Source: Vreelandella songnenensis (GTDB taxonomy: Bacteria; Pseudomonadota; Gammaproteobacteria; Pseudomonadales; Halomonadaceae). Taken from it: DNA of 64,000 nucleotides. Made by a program: the position numbers and the translations under genes. A model generated the notes under the pieces. That model ran no database searches. It saw nothing but the letters and a program-made list of their open reading frames with translations, and was not told the origin of the DNA. This document shows positions 46,756 to 55,044 of this stretch, one piece after another. Position 1 is the first letter of the stretch, and every line of letters starts with the position of its first letter. Location: positions 119,586 through 183,585 of the forward strand of contig NZ_PVTK01000009.1 of assembly GCF_003002925.1 (NCBI RefSeq), read 5' to 3'.

Positions 46756-48049
46756 GGGAATCTCCTGATGCCGTCGTGAAACCTGTAGTGGGAATAGCGC
46801 TCTGTTTATCCAGCACGTCAACGCGAAACGATTGGCTATCCGGGTATTTGATGCCTGCGCCGGTATTCAGCGCCACCACGCGCTCATGAGTGCCGATTTC
46901 GCCGAGGGTGCTTAACTCCCGTGCGGCAGCGAGAACAGCGGCACCTTCTGGGCATACAAAGGTACCCTCTAGCTGTGCCGCTCGGGTTTGCTCCCAACGA
47001 ATCGCCGTTTCACTCACCGCAATGGCTCGGCCACCGGTGGCATATAGGGCGTCTAACACCAGAAAATCCCCCAGTGCTTTGGGGACGTTGATACCAAACG
47101 CATGGGTATGACTGCGCTCCCAGAATTCCGCTACTCGAGCGCCCTCTTGCCACGCCTTCACAATGGGCGCGCAACCATTGGCTTGCACGGCAATTAGCCG
47201 CGGCAGCTTGCCGGTGACACATCCCAGCGCCTGAAGCTCCTGCAAAGCTTTGTAAATACCGATCAGCCCCACGCCACCGCCCGTGGGGTACAGAATCACA
47301 TCCGGCAACTGCCAGCCGAGCTGCTCGGCTAACTCCAGCCCCATGGTCTTCTTGCCCTCAATTCGATAGGGCTCTTTCAAGGTGGAAGCATCATAGTGGC
47401 CGGTGGCTTTTACCCACTCGCCAATCTGCTTACCTGAATCACTAATCACCCCATCGACCAGGGTTAGGCTGGCACCGGCAGCGGCACACTCCTGGCGGGT
47501 AATAAAGGGGGCATCTACCGGCATACTAATTGTGGCTTTAATGCCTGCCCGGGCGGCATATAACGACCACGCGGCACCGGCATTACCATTGGTTGGCATG
47601 GCTAAGTGGGTAACACCCAGCTCTTTCGCACGGGATATGCCCACCGCCGCACCCCGCGCTTTAAAGGACCCCGTGGGCAGCAGCCCTTCGTCTTTCATGA
47701 CCAGGTTATCCAAGCGCATATCGGCACCCAGTACAGGCAACTCAATCAGCGGTGTGACCACTTCACCTAGGCTGACGATGGCGTCTGGCGACGTCACGGG
47801 CAGCAGCTCGTGGTAACGCCACAGGCTCCAGGGGCGCGAGGCAAGATCCGCCTTCGACCATGACGCTTTGAGCGCCTCCAAGTCATAACGCACCAGCAGC
47901 GGCGAGCCACACTGGCACAGCTGTTGAATTTGTTGATGGGCATATTCAGCAGCACAGCGCGGGCAGTAAAGCCCTTCAACATAGCTATAACGCTGGCCTG
48001 CTAAGGGAGTGACTTTTTCATCTACACGCGGGATGACTAACGCACTCAT
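46742..48049 (-). CDS. Threonine-synthase-like PLP enzyme in a sulfonate ABC operon
   Basis: A 435-residue fold-type II PLP enzyme. An N-terminal zinc-ribbon-like segment (LYCPRCAAEY..CQCGSPLLVRYDLEAL) is followed by the PLP-lysine motif DEGLLPTGSFKARGAAVG, the TNGNAGAAWSLYAARAG loop and the phosphate-cup GGGVGLIGIYKALQEL. It belongs to the short archaeal-type threonine synthase/cysteate synthase branch and is not close to thrC at 8506. It overlaps the ATPase gene by four bases and the permease gene by 14, so it is an integral part of the transport operon. A role in cysteate or other sulfo-amino-acid chemistry is inferred; ordinary threonine synthase or a beta-lyase remains possible. Confidence 0.8.
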   Translation of the reverse strand: MSALVIPRVDEKVTPLAGQRYSYVEGLYCPRCAAEYAHQQIQQLCQCGSPLLVRYDLEALKASWSKADLASRPWSLWRYHELLPVTSPDAIVSLGEVVTPLIELPVLGADMRLDNLVMKDEGLLPTGSFKARGAAVGISRAKELGVTHLAMPTNGNAGAAWSLYAARAGIKATISMPVDAPFITRQECAAAGASLTLVDGVISDSGKQIGEWVKATGHYDASTLKEPYRIEGKKTMGLELAEQLGWQLPDVILYPTGGGVGLIGIYKALQELQALGCVTGKLPRLIAVQANGCAPIVKAWQEGARVAEFWERSHTHAFGINVPKALGDFLVLDALYATGGRAIAVSETAIRWEQTRAAQLEGTFVCPEGAAVLAAARELSTLGEIGTHERVVALNTGAGIKYPDSQSFRVDVLDKQSAIPTTGFTTASGDSHERT

Positions 48050-48903
48050 GGGGCCACCTCATTTTCAAATAGCAGCCGATGAATGGTTTGGGTGCGCGCT
48101 TTGGTGGCTTCACTTCCCAAGCTGTGCAGGCTATCGTCGGCGCAGCCTAGCTCAGCACGCACCCGGCCTGGGTGGGGTGACAGCAGCAGTACCCGGTTAC
48201 CTATTACCTGGGCTTCTTCAATGGAGTGGGTAACAAACAGTAGCGTAAAGCCTTCTTGCTGCCACAACGCCAGCAACTCTTCCTGCATTTTGCGCCGGGT
48301 GAGCGCATCGAGTGCGGCAAAGGGTTCATCCATCAGCAACACCCGTGGCCGCATGGCCAGCGCCCGGGCGATGGCCACACGCTGCTTCATGCCACCGGAA
48401 AGTGTATGCGGATAGGCATCCGCAAAACGCCCCAGCCCAACTTTTTCTAGCGTTTCTAACGCCCGCTGCTCCGCCGCTTTGCGCCCCAAGGTGCGCGAAG
48501 CCACCAGCGGGAACATGACGTTCTGCTTGACGGTTTTCCAGGGAGGCAGTTGATCAAACTCTTGAAACACTACGATACGGTCGGGCCCTGGGCCATGAAT
48601 GGTGTTGCCATCCAGACGAATGCTGCCTTCTGCGGGGGTTAAAAACCCCGCGATGGCTTTGAGCAGCGTGGACTTGCCGCAACCGGATGGGCCCAGCAGT
48701 ACAAACCGATCCCCTTCCTGCACGTTAAAGCTCACCTGTTGCGTTGCTTTAACGACATGCTGACGGGTTCGGTACTCAAGGGTGACGTTGTCCACTGCCA
48801 GCCGTGGGGTTGTTGCTGCAGCTGAAGTGTTGGCAGGTGAGTAAGCCTCGCGATCCAGCGAGGCCTCACCCAGCACATGGCGCTTACGCAGTGCAATCGA
48901 CAT
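48046..48903 (-). CDS. ABC ATPase of the SsuB/TauB family
   Basis: A 285-residue ATPase with an N-terminal extension of about 30 residues. Walker A is LGPSGCGKSTLLKAIAGF, the signature LSGGMKQRVAIARAL, and Walker B VLLMDEPFAALD; FQEFDQLPPWKTVKQNV is typical of the nitrate/sulfonate/taurine group. Its ATG overlaps the stop of the upstream binding-protein gene (TAATG), and its stop overlaps the start of the PLP-enzyme gene (ATGA). Confidence 0.92.
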   Translation of the reverse strand: MSIALRKRHVLGEASLDREAYSPANTSAAATTPRLAVDNVTLEYRTRQHVVKATQQVSFNVQEGDRFVLLGPSGCGKSTLLKAIAGFLTPAEGSIRLDGNTIHGPGPDRIVVFQEFDQLPPWKTVKQNVMFPLVASRTLGRKAAEQRALETLEKVGLGRFADAYPHTLSGGMKQRVAIARALAMRPRVLLMDEPFAALDALTRRKMQEELLALWQQEGFTLLFVTHSIEEAQVIGNRVLLLSPHPGRVRAELGCADDSLHSLGSEATKARTQTIHRLLFENEVAP

Positions 48904-49925
48904 TAGCTCCCCTCCCAGGCATGGATATCGTCAAAGAAGTAGTCCTGCCATGAGGTGGGCTCATTACGAATGGCACCGACCTCAAACAGAAACTCTGCCA
49001 AGGGGAAGGTATTGTGGGGCACCAGCGAGAAACTCACCTGCTCATCGATAATGATCGACTCAAGAAAATCGACATCCAGCTGCGTACCACTCAAGCGCTG
49101 ATAGATAGTTGCCGCTTCGCGAGGATCTTCTTCAATGAAGGTTCTTGCTTCCTCAAGAGCCTCTAGAAACGCCGCGTAGACCTCAGGGTTATCAGCGCGA
49201 AATGCCTCTGTGGCGTAAAGCACCGTTGGTGAAACAGGGCCGCCGAGAATTTCGTAGGAGTCGGTGATTTTGTGCACGCCTTCATGCTGAAGCGCCTGAT
49301 ACTGGAAAGGAATAGCGGAGAAGTGGGTGTTGATTTCAGTACCGCCGCTGATCAGTGCCGCCGTGGCATCCGGATGAGGCAATGCCACCGTATTGCCTTC
49401 TAAGCGGTCAAATTGATCTTGCCCAAAGGTATCCGCCACCGCCTTTTGCAGAAACCGCGACTGAACAGATACGCCAACAGCGGGCACGGCAATGCGGTCA
49501 TTGTCATCAATATCTTCAAGCGTCTGAATATCGGGATTATTGGTGATCAAAAAGTTAGGGAACTCCCCGAGCGACGCCACCCCTTTTACATTTTGGCTGC
49601 CATGAGTCCGGTCCCACACCGTTAACAGCGGCCCCACCCCAGCCCCGGCAATATCGATGCTGTTAGAGAGCAGCGCATCATTCACGGCCGCTCCGCCTGA
49701 AAGCTGCAGCCATTCCACATCAATATCCACACCGCGCTCGGCACCATGTTTTTCAATCAGTTCCTGGTCACGGGCAACGTGGAGCAGTAAATAGGTGATG
49801 CCAAACTGTTCAGCAATACGCAGTTGCTCTGCCGCTTGAGCGTGGCTGGCACTTGCCAGCGACACCGCCAACAGCGTGGCTAAACCAGAGGTACTAATAG
49901 AAGTACTAATGAGAGTTCGAGTCAT
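48903..49925 (-). CDS. SsuA/TauA-like sulfonate-binding protein, paralogue 1
   Basis: A 340-residue periplasmic protein with a Ser/Thr-rich signal peptide (ISTSGLATLLAVSLASASHAQA) and mature start EQLRIAEQFGITYLLLHVARDQELIEKHG. The ATG at 49925 has AGGAG seven bases before it. It is the first gene of the leftward operon and a paralogue of the protein at 44819-45838. The pair presumably serves one permease/ATPase with different ligands. Confidence 0.87.
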   Translation of the reverse strand: MTRTLISTSISTSGLATLLAVSLASASHAQAAEQLRIAEQFGITYLLLHVARDQELIEKHGAERGVDIDVEWLQLSGGAAVNDALLSNSIDIAGAGVGPLLTVWDRTHGSQNVKGVASLGEFPNFLITNNPDIQTLEDIDDNDRIAVPAVGVSVQSRFLQKAVADTFGQDQFDRLEGNTVALPHPDATAALISGGTEINTHFSAIPFQYQALQHEGVHKITDSYEILGGPVSPTVLYATEAFRADNPEVYAAFLEALEEARTFIEEDPREAATIYQRLSGTQLDVDFLESIIIDEQVSFSLVPHNTFPLAEFLFEVGAIRNEPTSWQDYFFDDIHAWEGS

Positions 49926-50012
49926 GGCGGTGCTCCTGAACATAAAATGTCAGGTCACCTTATGGCGCTCCGATATTACTCAGAAGTGAGTTTTCGAGAA
50001 GTCCTTATCAGC

Positions 50013-50033
50013 GAATAACTGAACTACTTATTC
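50013..50033. promoter_or_regulatory. Candidate operator between the sulfonate operon and the dioxygenase gene
   Basis: GAATAA-N9-TTATTC is a perfect 6-bp inverted repeat in the 218-base divergent promoter region. Its spacing and A/T content fit a LysR-type (CysB/Cbl) box, which would tie both operons to sulfur limitation. The region around it is AT-rich, so chance occurrence is possible. Confidence 0.4.
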
Positions 50034-50143
50034 ACTGCCTGCTGATATCTAAATCATAAAAAGCACGGTTATTTAAGTTATTTGGGTTCATACAGCGGCT
50101 CTTCGATAGTGAGTTCACACTCCATTTAAAAAGAGCAACACAC

Positions 50144-51070
50144 ATGACACAGGTACAACGCTCACAGAGCACTCTTCGTGTAAGCCCTTTAAGCGGTCAT
50201 ATCGGTGCCGAAATTGAAGGGTTAGATCTCGCCAGCCTGGCTCTCGATAATCGGGATAACGAAGGCTTCGCTACGCTTAAATCTTTGTTTCTCCAGTACC
50301 AGGTAGTGATTTTGCGTAATCAAACTCTCACGCGGGATCAGCATATCGCGCTGGGTAAACGCTTTGGCGACCTGCACGTTCACCCTATGGCGAAAGGCCC
50401 TGAGGGCTACCCGGAAATTTTCCCCATTGAGGCCGATGCCAACTCGTCTAACGACCCGAAAGCCATTCGCAGCGGCAAGCGGGCAGTCAACGGTGGCCAT
50501 TGGCACTCGGATGTTTCTTGCGATGTAGAGCCACCGCTGGGAAGTTTGCTGTACCTACGCGATGTGCCTGAATATGGCGGCGACACCCTGTTCAGCAGCG
50601 GTTATGCCGCCTATGAAGCACTTTCCCCCGCCTTGCAATCGCTGCTTGAAGGCTTAACCGCCGTTCACTCAGGAGAAGCTACTTATCGCCTCCATTACGG
50701 TCATCAAGCGGCTAAAGATCGTAGTCAATTTGGCTTCAAGAACGGTGCGGATTACCCTGAGGCGGTGCATCCCGTGTTGCGCACTCACCCAGAAACCGGG
50801 CGCAAAAGCCTATTTGTAAACCGCGGCTTTACTCGGGAGATTGTTGAGCTTTCCCACACAGAGAGTCAGGCGCTGCTGGAGTTTCTCTATCGCCACCAGG
50901 AAACGCCAGAGTTTACCGTTCGCCTAAACTGGACACCCAATAGCTTGGCTATTTGGGATAACCGCTGCACCCAGCACCGGGCTATTTTTGATTACTCTGG
51001 GCAAGCACGAAGGGGTGAGCGCGTGACTATCAAAGGCGACCGCCCTTTTTTCAGTGATACAGCGGATTGA
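50144..51070 (+). CDS. TauD/TfdA-family Fe(II)/2-oxoglutarate dioxygenase
   Basis: A 308-residue oxygenase of the taurine dioxygenase/alkylsulfatase type. The iron ligands are visible as H121-x-D123 (GGHWHSDVSCDVEPP) and the distal H278 (NRCTQHRAIFDY); the 2-oxoglutarate-binding arginine lies shortly after (RRGERV). Enzymes of this group hydroxylate the carbon bearing sulfur so that sulfite or sulfate is released. It is divergent from the sulfonate ABC operon, which probably supplies its substrate. Which sulfonate or sulfate ester is used is not decidable here. Confidence 0.9.
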   Translation: MTQVQRSQSTLRVSPLSGHIGAEIEGLDLASLALDNRDNEGFATLKSLFLQYQVVILRNQTLTRDQHIALGKRFGDLHVHPMAKGPEGYPEIFPIEADANSSNDPKAIRSGKRAVNGGHWHSDVSCDVEPPLGSLLYLRDVPEYGGDTLFSSGYAAYEALSPALQSLLEGLTAVHSGEATYRLHYGHQAAKDRSQFGFKNGADYPEAVHPVLRTHPETGRKSLFVNRGFTREIVELSHTESQALLEFLYRHQETPEFTVRLNWTPNSLAIWDNRCTQHRAIFDYSGQARRGERVTIKGDRPFFSDTAD

Positions 51071-51204
51071 ATGAACCATGGATCGGCATCCTGATGCCTA
51101 GCCCATCAGCGACATCAGGATATCCTGCCAATAAAAATTGATAACTGCATCTTTTTACAGCAAGCGTGTTCGAGCAGTCAAAGCGGCACTGACAAAACCT
51201 ACAT

Positions 51205-52665
51205 CTACAGCAGCATCGCCGCTACCCAGGCAAATATCAGCAGGCCGACGTTGGCGTGGGAAAAGGTGGGCAGCACACTGTCCTTGATATGGTCGTGCTG
51301 ACCATCGGCATTCAGCCCGGCCGTTGCCCCCAGCGTAATAGTGGAGGCAGGTGAACCGGCATCGCCAAGTGCCGCCGCGGCGCCTAACAGAACCACCGTG
51401 GCCATCGGAGAAAATCCCAGCGTCAGGGCCAACGGCACGTAGATGGAGGCGAGAATCGGTACGCTGGCGAACGAGTCACCAAAGCCGATGGTGATGAACA
51501 GCCCGACAATCAGCATCAACGCCGCCCCCAGGGCCATATTGCCGCCAATCATGTCGGCCGTGGCGGAAACCAGCGAGCCAATTTCGCCGGTGGCGCTCAG
51601 CAGGCCGGAGAAGCCCGAAGCGATGGTGATGATCACCGCAATCTGCGCCATCATGCGCAGGCCTTCGGTAAATACATCGTCCTGCTCGCGCCAGCGGAAA
51701 ACGCCGGTGAAGCCCAAGATGATAAAGCCAACCATGGCGCCTATCAGCAGCGAGTCGAACTGAATCTGGCAGATCAAGGCGGCCGCAAGCGCAGCAAGCG
51801 TGAACATGCACTGGGTAAGGTTGAGCGGCTTGGGTGGCTTGTCCGTCTTGAGGTCGGTCAGCGCCACGGTCTGATAATCGCGCGGCGTGCGGTAGGTGTA
51901 AAAGACCGCCACACACATGCCGAGCACAATCCCCATGACCGGCAGGAACATCGCCTTTGGCAACATGCCGGCGGTAACCGTCAGGCCATAGGCCTGGCCT
52001 GCCTCGTTGACGTTGGTCAGCAGAATCTCGTTGAGGTAGATGGCGCCAAACCCGGTCGGCAGCAGCAGATAGCTTGCGCTGATCGAGCAGGCCAGAATGC
52101 ACGCCACTGCACGGCGGTCGATCTGCAGCTTGTTCATCACTCCTAAAAGCGGCGGAATCAGGATGGGAATGAACGCGATATGCACCGGCACCAGGTTCTG
52201 AGACATGACGGACGCCGCCACAAAGGTCAGGAAGATGACCCACTTTACGCCCTGGTTGGTGGCGCCTTCGCTGAAGTCCAGCCGTGAAGCTATCTTGTGC
52301 GCGAGCAGATCCAGCAGGCCGCTGCGCGCCAGCGCTACTGCAAAGGCGCCTACCATGATGTAAGTAAGCCCCACCTGCGAGCCGATCAGCAGGCTGTCGT
52401 TGAAGGCGCCGATGGCATCGTTGATGGAAAGCCCGCTGTGCAGCCCACCCGCCAGAGCAGCGGTGATCAGCGCAATGGCAACCGGCACCTGCAGCAGGCA
52501 GAGCGTGACCATCAGGCCAATCGTCAGTACAACCGCATTGATGTGATATCCCACCACGAGCGCGAGCAGGTAAAGCGTCGCGATGACCGCAAGCGTTGGC
52601 AGCACTCGCCGCATGAGAAATATATCCCGGCCTGCCTCCAGGGGCAGTGAGAGTGAAGAGCGCAT
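51205..52665 (-). CDS. Na+/H+ antiporter family (NhaC-like/YuiF-type) transporter
   Basis: A 486-residue membrane protein with about 11-12 helices. It carries the ion-transporter superfamily pattern (VPVHIAFIPILIPPLLGVMNKLQIDRRAVACILACSISASYLLLPTGFGAIYLNEIL; GFGDSFASVPILASIYVPLAL; ALGDAGSPASTITLGATAGLNADGQHDH). The last motif is characteristic of the COG2056-like group, predicted to carry amino acids such as histidine or to exchange Na+ for H+. The start at 52665 has AAAGGA upstream; an internal Met at residue 18 is an alternative. Confidence 0.82.
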   Translation of the reverse strand: MRSSLSLPLEAGRDIFLMRRVLPTLAVIATLYLLALVVGYHINAVVLTIGLMVTLCLLQVPVAIALITAALAGGLHSGLSINDAIGAFNDSLLIGSQVGLTYIMVGAFAVALARSGLLDLLAHKIASRLDFSEGATNQGVKWVIFLTFVAASVMSQNLVPVHIAFIPILIPPLLGVMNKLQIDRRAVACILACSISASYLLLPTGFGAIYLNEILLTNVNEAGQAYGLTVTAGMLPKAMFLPVMGIVLGMCVAVFYTYRTPRDYQTVALTDLKTDKPPKPLNLTQCMFTLAALAAALICQIQFDSLLIGAMVGFIILGFTGVFRWREQDDVFTEGLRMMAQIAVIITIASGFSGLLSATGEIGSLVSATADMIGGNMALGAALMLIVGLFITIGFGDSFASVPILASIYVPLALTLGFSPMATVVLLGAAAALGDAGSPASTITLGATAGLNADGQHDHIKDSVLPTFSHANVGLLIFAWVAAMLL

Positions 52666-52893
52666 CGATAAGGCTTCCTTTTTGTATCGGGGAGATCGCA
52701 GGGCCAGGCAGCAACCGGCGCGACATTTTAATGGATTTATGCGGGTGAACGCGCCCCTGGGCCGATAAATATCACAATCCACTTGCGGCAACGCCCAGCC
52801 TGGAACAAGTTCGCCGCTAATGTCTTGAATATGGCCACTACCGCCTGCATATCATGAGGAAATCTATTCTCATTTTCGGATATCGAGTTGCCC

Positions 52894-53838
52894 ATGCAGA
52901 TTATTGACCCCCGTTCAGGCAAGCCGCTAACCGCGGATACCGGAAACGCCAGCGCTAGTGCCGCTGACACCGAGCGCGCGGCGGTACGTGCTGAAGATGT
53001 CATCGTCGAGCTTGATGCGAGCAATATTCAGCAGATACTCGAGGCTTCCATGCAAGTCCCGGTTCTTCTGGGCTGCTACTCGCCTGCAGACAACAGCTGC
53101 AACACGCTCCTTGCGGTACTGGAAAAGCTGGCACTGGAATACGCGGGCACCTTTCTGCTGGGCAAGCTCAACGTGGACGCCAACCCGGAGATTTCCGCTC
53201 AGCTGGGCGTGCGCGCGGTACCGGATGTGAAGCTGGTCAGCCAGGGTGGCCTGGTGGATAACTTTCAGGGCGCGCGGCCTGAAAAAGAGGTGCGCGAGTG
53301 GTTGGGCCGTTATTTCCCGGCGCCTGCCGAGGCCCCCGAAAGCCCTGAAGAGCAGGCTGAAGCAGCACTTGCCCAGGGCGATGCCGCCAAGGCGCGAGAG
53401 ATCTATCAGGATCTGATGACTCAATACCCCGAGTATTACGCCTATCAGGTAGCCTTTGCCCGCACGCTGGTGGCTGAAAAGCGCAGTGATGAGGCGCGTA
53501 GCGTGCTGGACAACCTGCCGCCGGAAGAGCGCGATGCGCCAGCGGCCCGTGGTGTACGCGCCAGCATCGAGTTCAGCGAACAGGCGCTTTCCGCCGATGA
53601 AATCACCGCCCTTGGCGAGCGCGATGACAGCGAAGCGCAGTTTCAGCGTGCGCTGCGCCAGGTGGCTGACGGCCAGTACGATGCCGGGCTGGAGGCGCTG
53701 TTGACGCTGATGAAGCAGGACCGCGCCTATAATGACGACGCGGCCCGCAAGACGCTGCTTCAGGTCTTCGATGCGCTTGGCGCCGATCACCCCTTGACCG
53801 TTGCCTACCGGCGCAAGCTGTTTGCTCTGCTCTACTAG
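52894..53838 (+). CDS. cnoX: CnoX/YbbN-type thioredoxin-TPR co-chaperone
   Basis: A 314-residue protein: an N-terminal thioredoxin fold (about 38-145; VPVLLGCYSPADNSC, LGKLNVDANPEISAQLGVRAVPDVKLV) followed by TPR-like helices (EAALAQGDAAKAREIYQDLM...). There is no CxxC; two cysteines flank a seven-residue spacer. CnoX proteins bind unfolded clients under oxidative or chlorine stress and pass them to GroEL. The first Met after a TTG-CCC is taken as the start. The final four bases overlap the convergent PatB-type gene. Confidence 0.85.
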   Translation: MQIIDPRSGKPLTADTGNASASAADTERAAVRAEDVIVELDASNIQQILEASMQVPVLLGCYSPADNSCNTLLAVLEKLALEYAGTFLLGKLNVDANPEISAQLGVRAVPDVKLVSQGGLVDNFQGARPEKEVREWLGRYFPAPAEAPESPEEQAEAALAQGDAAKAREIYQDLMTQYPEYYAYQVAFARTLVAEKRSDEARSVLDNLPPEERDAPAARGVRASIEFSEQALSADEITALGERDDSEAQFQRALRQVADGQYDAGLEALLTLMKQDRAYNDDAARKTLLQVFDALGADHPLTVAYRRKLFALLY

Positions 53839-55007
53839 CAGCCTGCCTTTTTCAGCAGCTTGTCCATACGCGCTAACGCGGCGTCCAGCTGGGACGCCGT
53901 GGTGCCGAAATTGAGCCGCACGAAGCCCGGGCAGCCAAACGCCGCTCCGTCGGAAAGCGCCACGCCCGCCTGCTCCTTGATCGTTTGATAAGGCGTCTCG
54001 CCCAACCCTGCCTCGCGCATATCAAGCCATGCCAGATACGTCGCTTCCGGCACACTGAGCGTTACACCGGGCCAGCTGGCTACGTGGGCTTCAAGCGTGG
54101 CGCGGTGCTGACGCAGCTCTTTCAAGAGCGCCTGTCGCCAAGGCTCGCCTTCACGGTAGGCGGCTTCGGCGGCGACCAGCCCCAGCACATTGACGTCGGG
54201 CAGCAGCCCTTTACAGGCATCGGCAAACCGGGCACGTACGTCAGGGTCAGGAATCACCGCGCAGGCACTGGTCAGCCCCGCCAGGTTGAAGGTCTTGGAG
54301 GGTGCCCAGAGGGTAATCGTGCGCTTGGCAAGCGCGGGAAACATCGCCGCCAGCGGCCGGTGACGGGCGCCCTCTTCCAGCAGCAGATCACAGTGCAGCT
54401 CATCCGAGACAACCCATAGATCGTGCTGCTCTACCAACTCGGCAAGCGTGGCAAGCTCTTCATGCCGCCAGACCCGCCCGGTGGGGTTGTGCGGATGGCA
54501 CCAGAGCAGCAGACGCGTTTGCGGCGTGATGGCCGCCTTGATCGCATCGATATTCAGTTGCCACGGCTCGCCGGGGGTGCTGGGTGCGCCCAGCATGGCC
54601 TGTTGAGGCAGGCGCCCGGTGCGCGTGGCCACCGCCAGAAACGGCGGATAAATGGGAGCTACGGTCAGCACGCCGTCGCCGGGCTGAGTCAGCGCCAGCG
54701 TCGCAAAGTGCAGTGCGGGTACCACGCCCGGCAGCCAGTGCTGCCATTCAGGCACGATGGCCCAGTCGTAGTGCGCCGCACTCCAGTCGCATAGCGTTTG
54801 CTTCAGCGACTCGGGGACTTCACCGTAGCCGTACACACCGTGGGCTACGCGCGCCTCAAGCGCCTCGATCACTGCCGGCGGCGAGCGGAAATCCATGTCG
54901 GCGACCCAGAGCGGCAGCACATCCTCTGCGTAACGGTGCCATTTTTGCGACGAGTAGCGCCCTTCGGGGTGGCGCCGCTCGACAGCCGTGGCAAAATCAA
55001 ACGCCAT
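53835..55007 (-). CDS. MalY/PatB-family PLP C-S lyase (cystathionine beta-lyase-like)
   Basis: A 390-residue fold-type I aminotransferase-like enzyme. Family motifs: LPLWVADMDFRSPPAVIEAL (MalY/PatB N-terminus), CHPHNPTGRVW, VSDELHCDLL and the PLP lysine in APSKTFNLAGLTSA. Members cleave cystathionine or other S-substituted cysteines to a thiol, pyruvate and ammonia. The ATG at 55007 is chosen because MAFDFATAVERR matches the usual beginning. It is only about 37 bases from the divergent hypothetical gene. Confidence 0.9.
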   Translation of the reverse strand: MAFDFATAVERRHPEGRYSSQKWHRYAEDVLPLWVADMDFRSPPAVIEALEARVAHGVYGYGEVPESLKQTLCDWSAAHYDWAIVPEWQHWLPGVVPALHFATLALTQPGDGVLTVAPIYPPFLAVATRTGRLPQQAMLGAPSTPGEPWQLNIDAIKAAITPQTRLLLWCHPHNPTGRVWRHEELATLAELVEQHDLWVVSDELHCDLLLEEGARHRPLAAMFPALAKRTITLWAPSKTFNLAGLTSACAVIPDPDVRARFADACKGLLPDVNVLGLVAAEAAYREGEPWRQALLKELRQHRATLEAHVASWPGVTLSVPEATYLAWLDMREAGLGETPYQTIKEQAGVALSDGAAFGCPGFVRLNFGTTASQLDAALARMDKLLKKAGC

Positions 55008-55044
55008 AACACATCTCACTTTTTCAAAAGGGTTGGTAACGAGC

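Noticed and set aside
51088..51121. Inverted repeat ATCCTGATG ... CATCAGGAT after the TauD-type gene, as terminator
   Set aside because: The loop of 16 bases is long and no T-run follows; it could be a weak terminator but cannot be supported.
51208..51222. GCCGCTACCCA resembling the 3' end of the initiator tRNA (possible attachment site)
   Set aside because: The match is short and imperfect, lies inside the end of the NhaC-like gene, and no integrase is near; chance is the better explanation.
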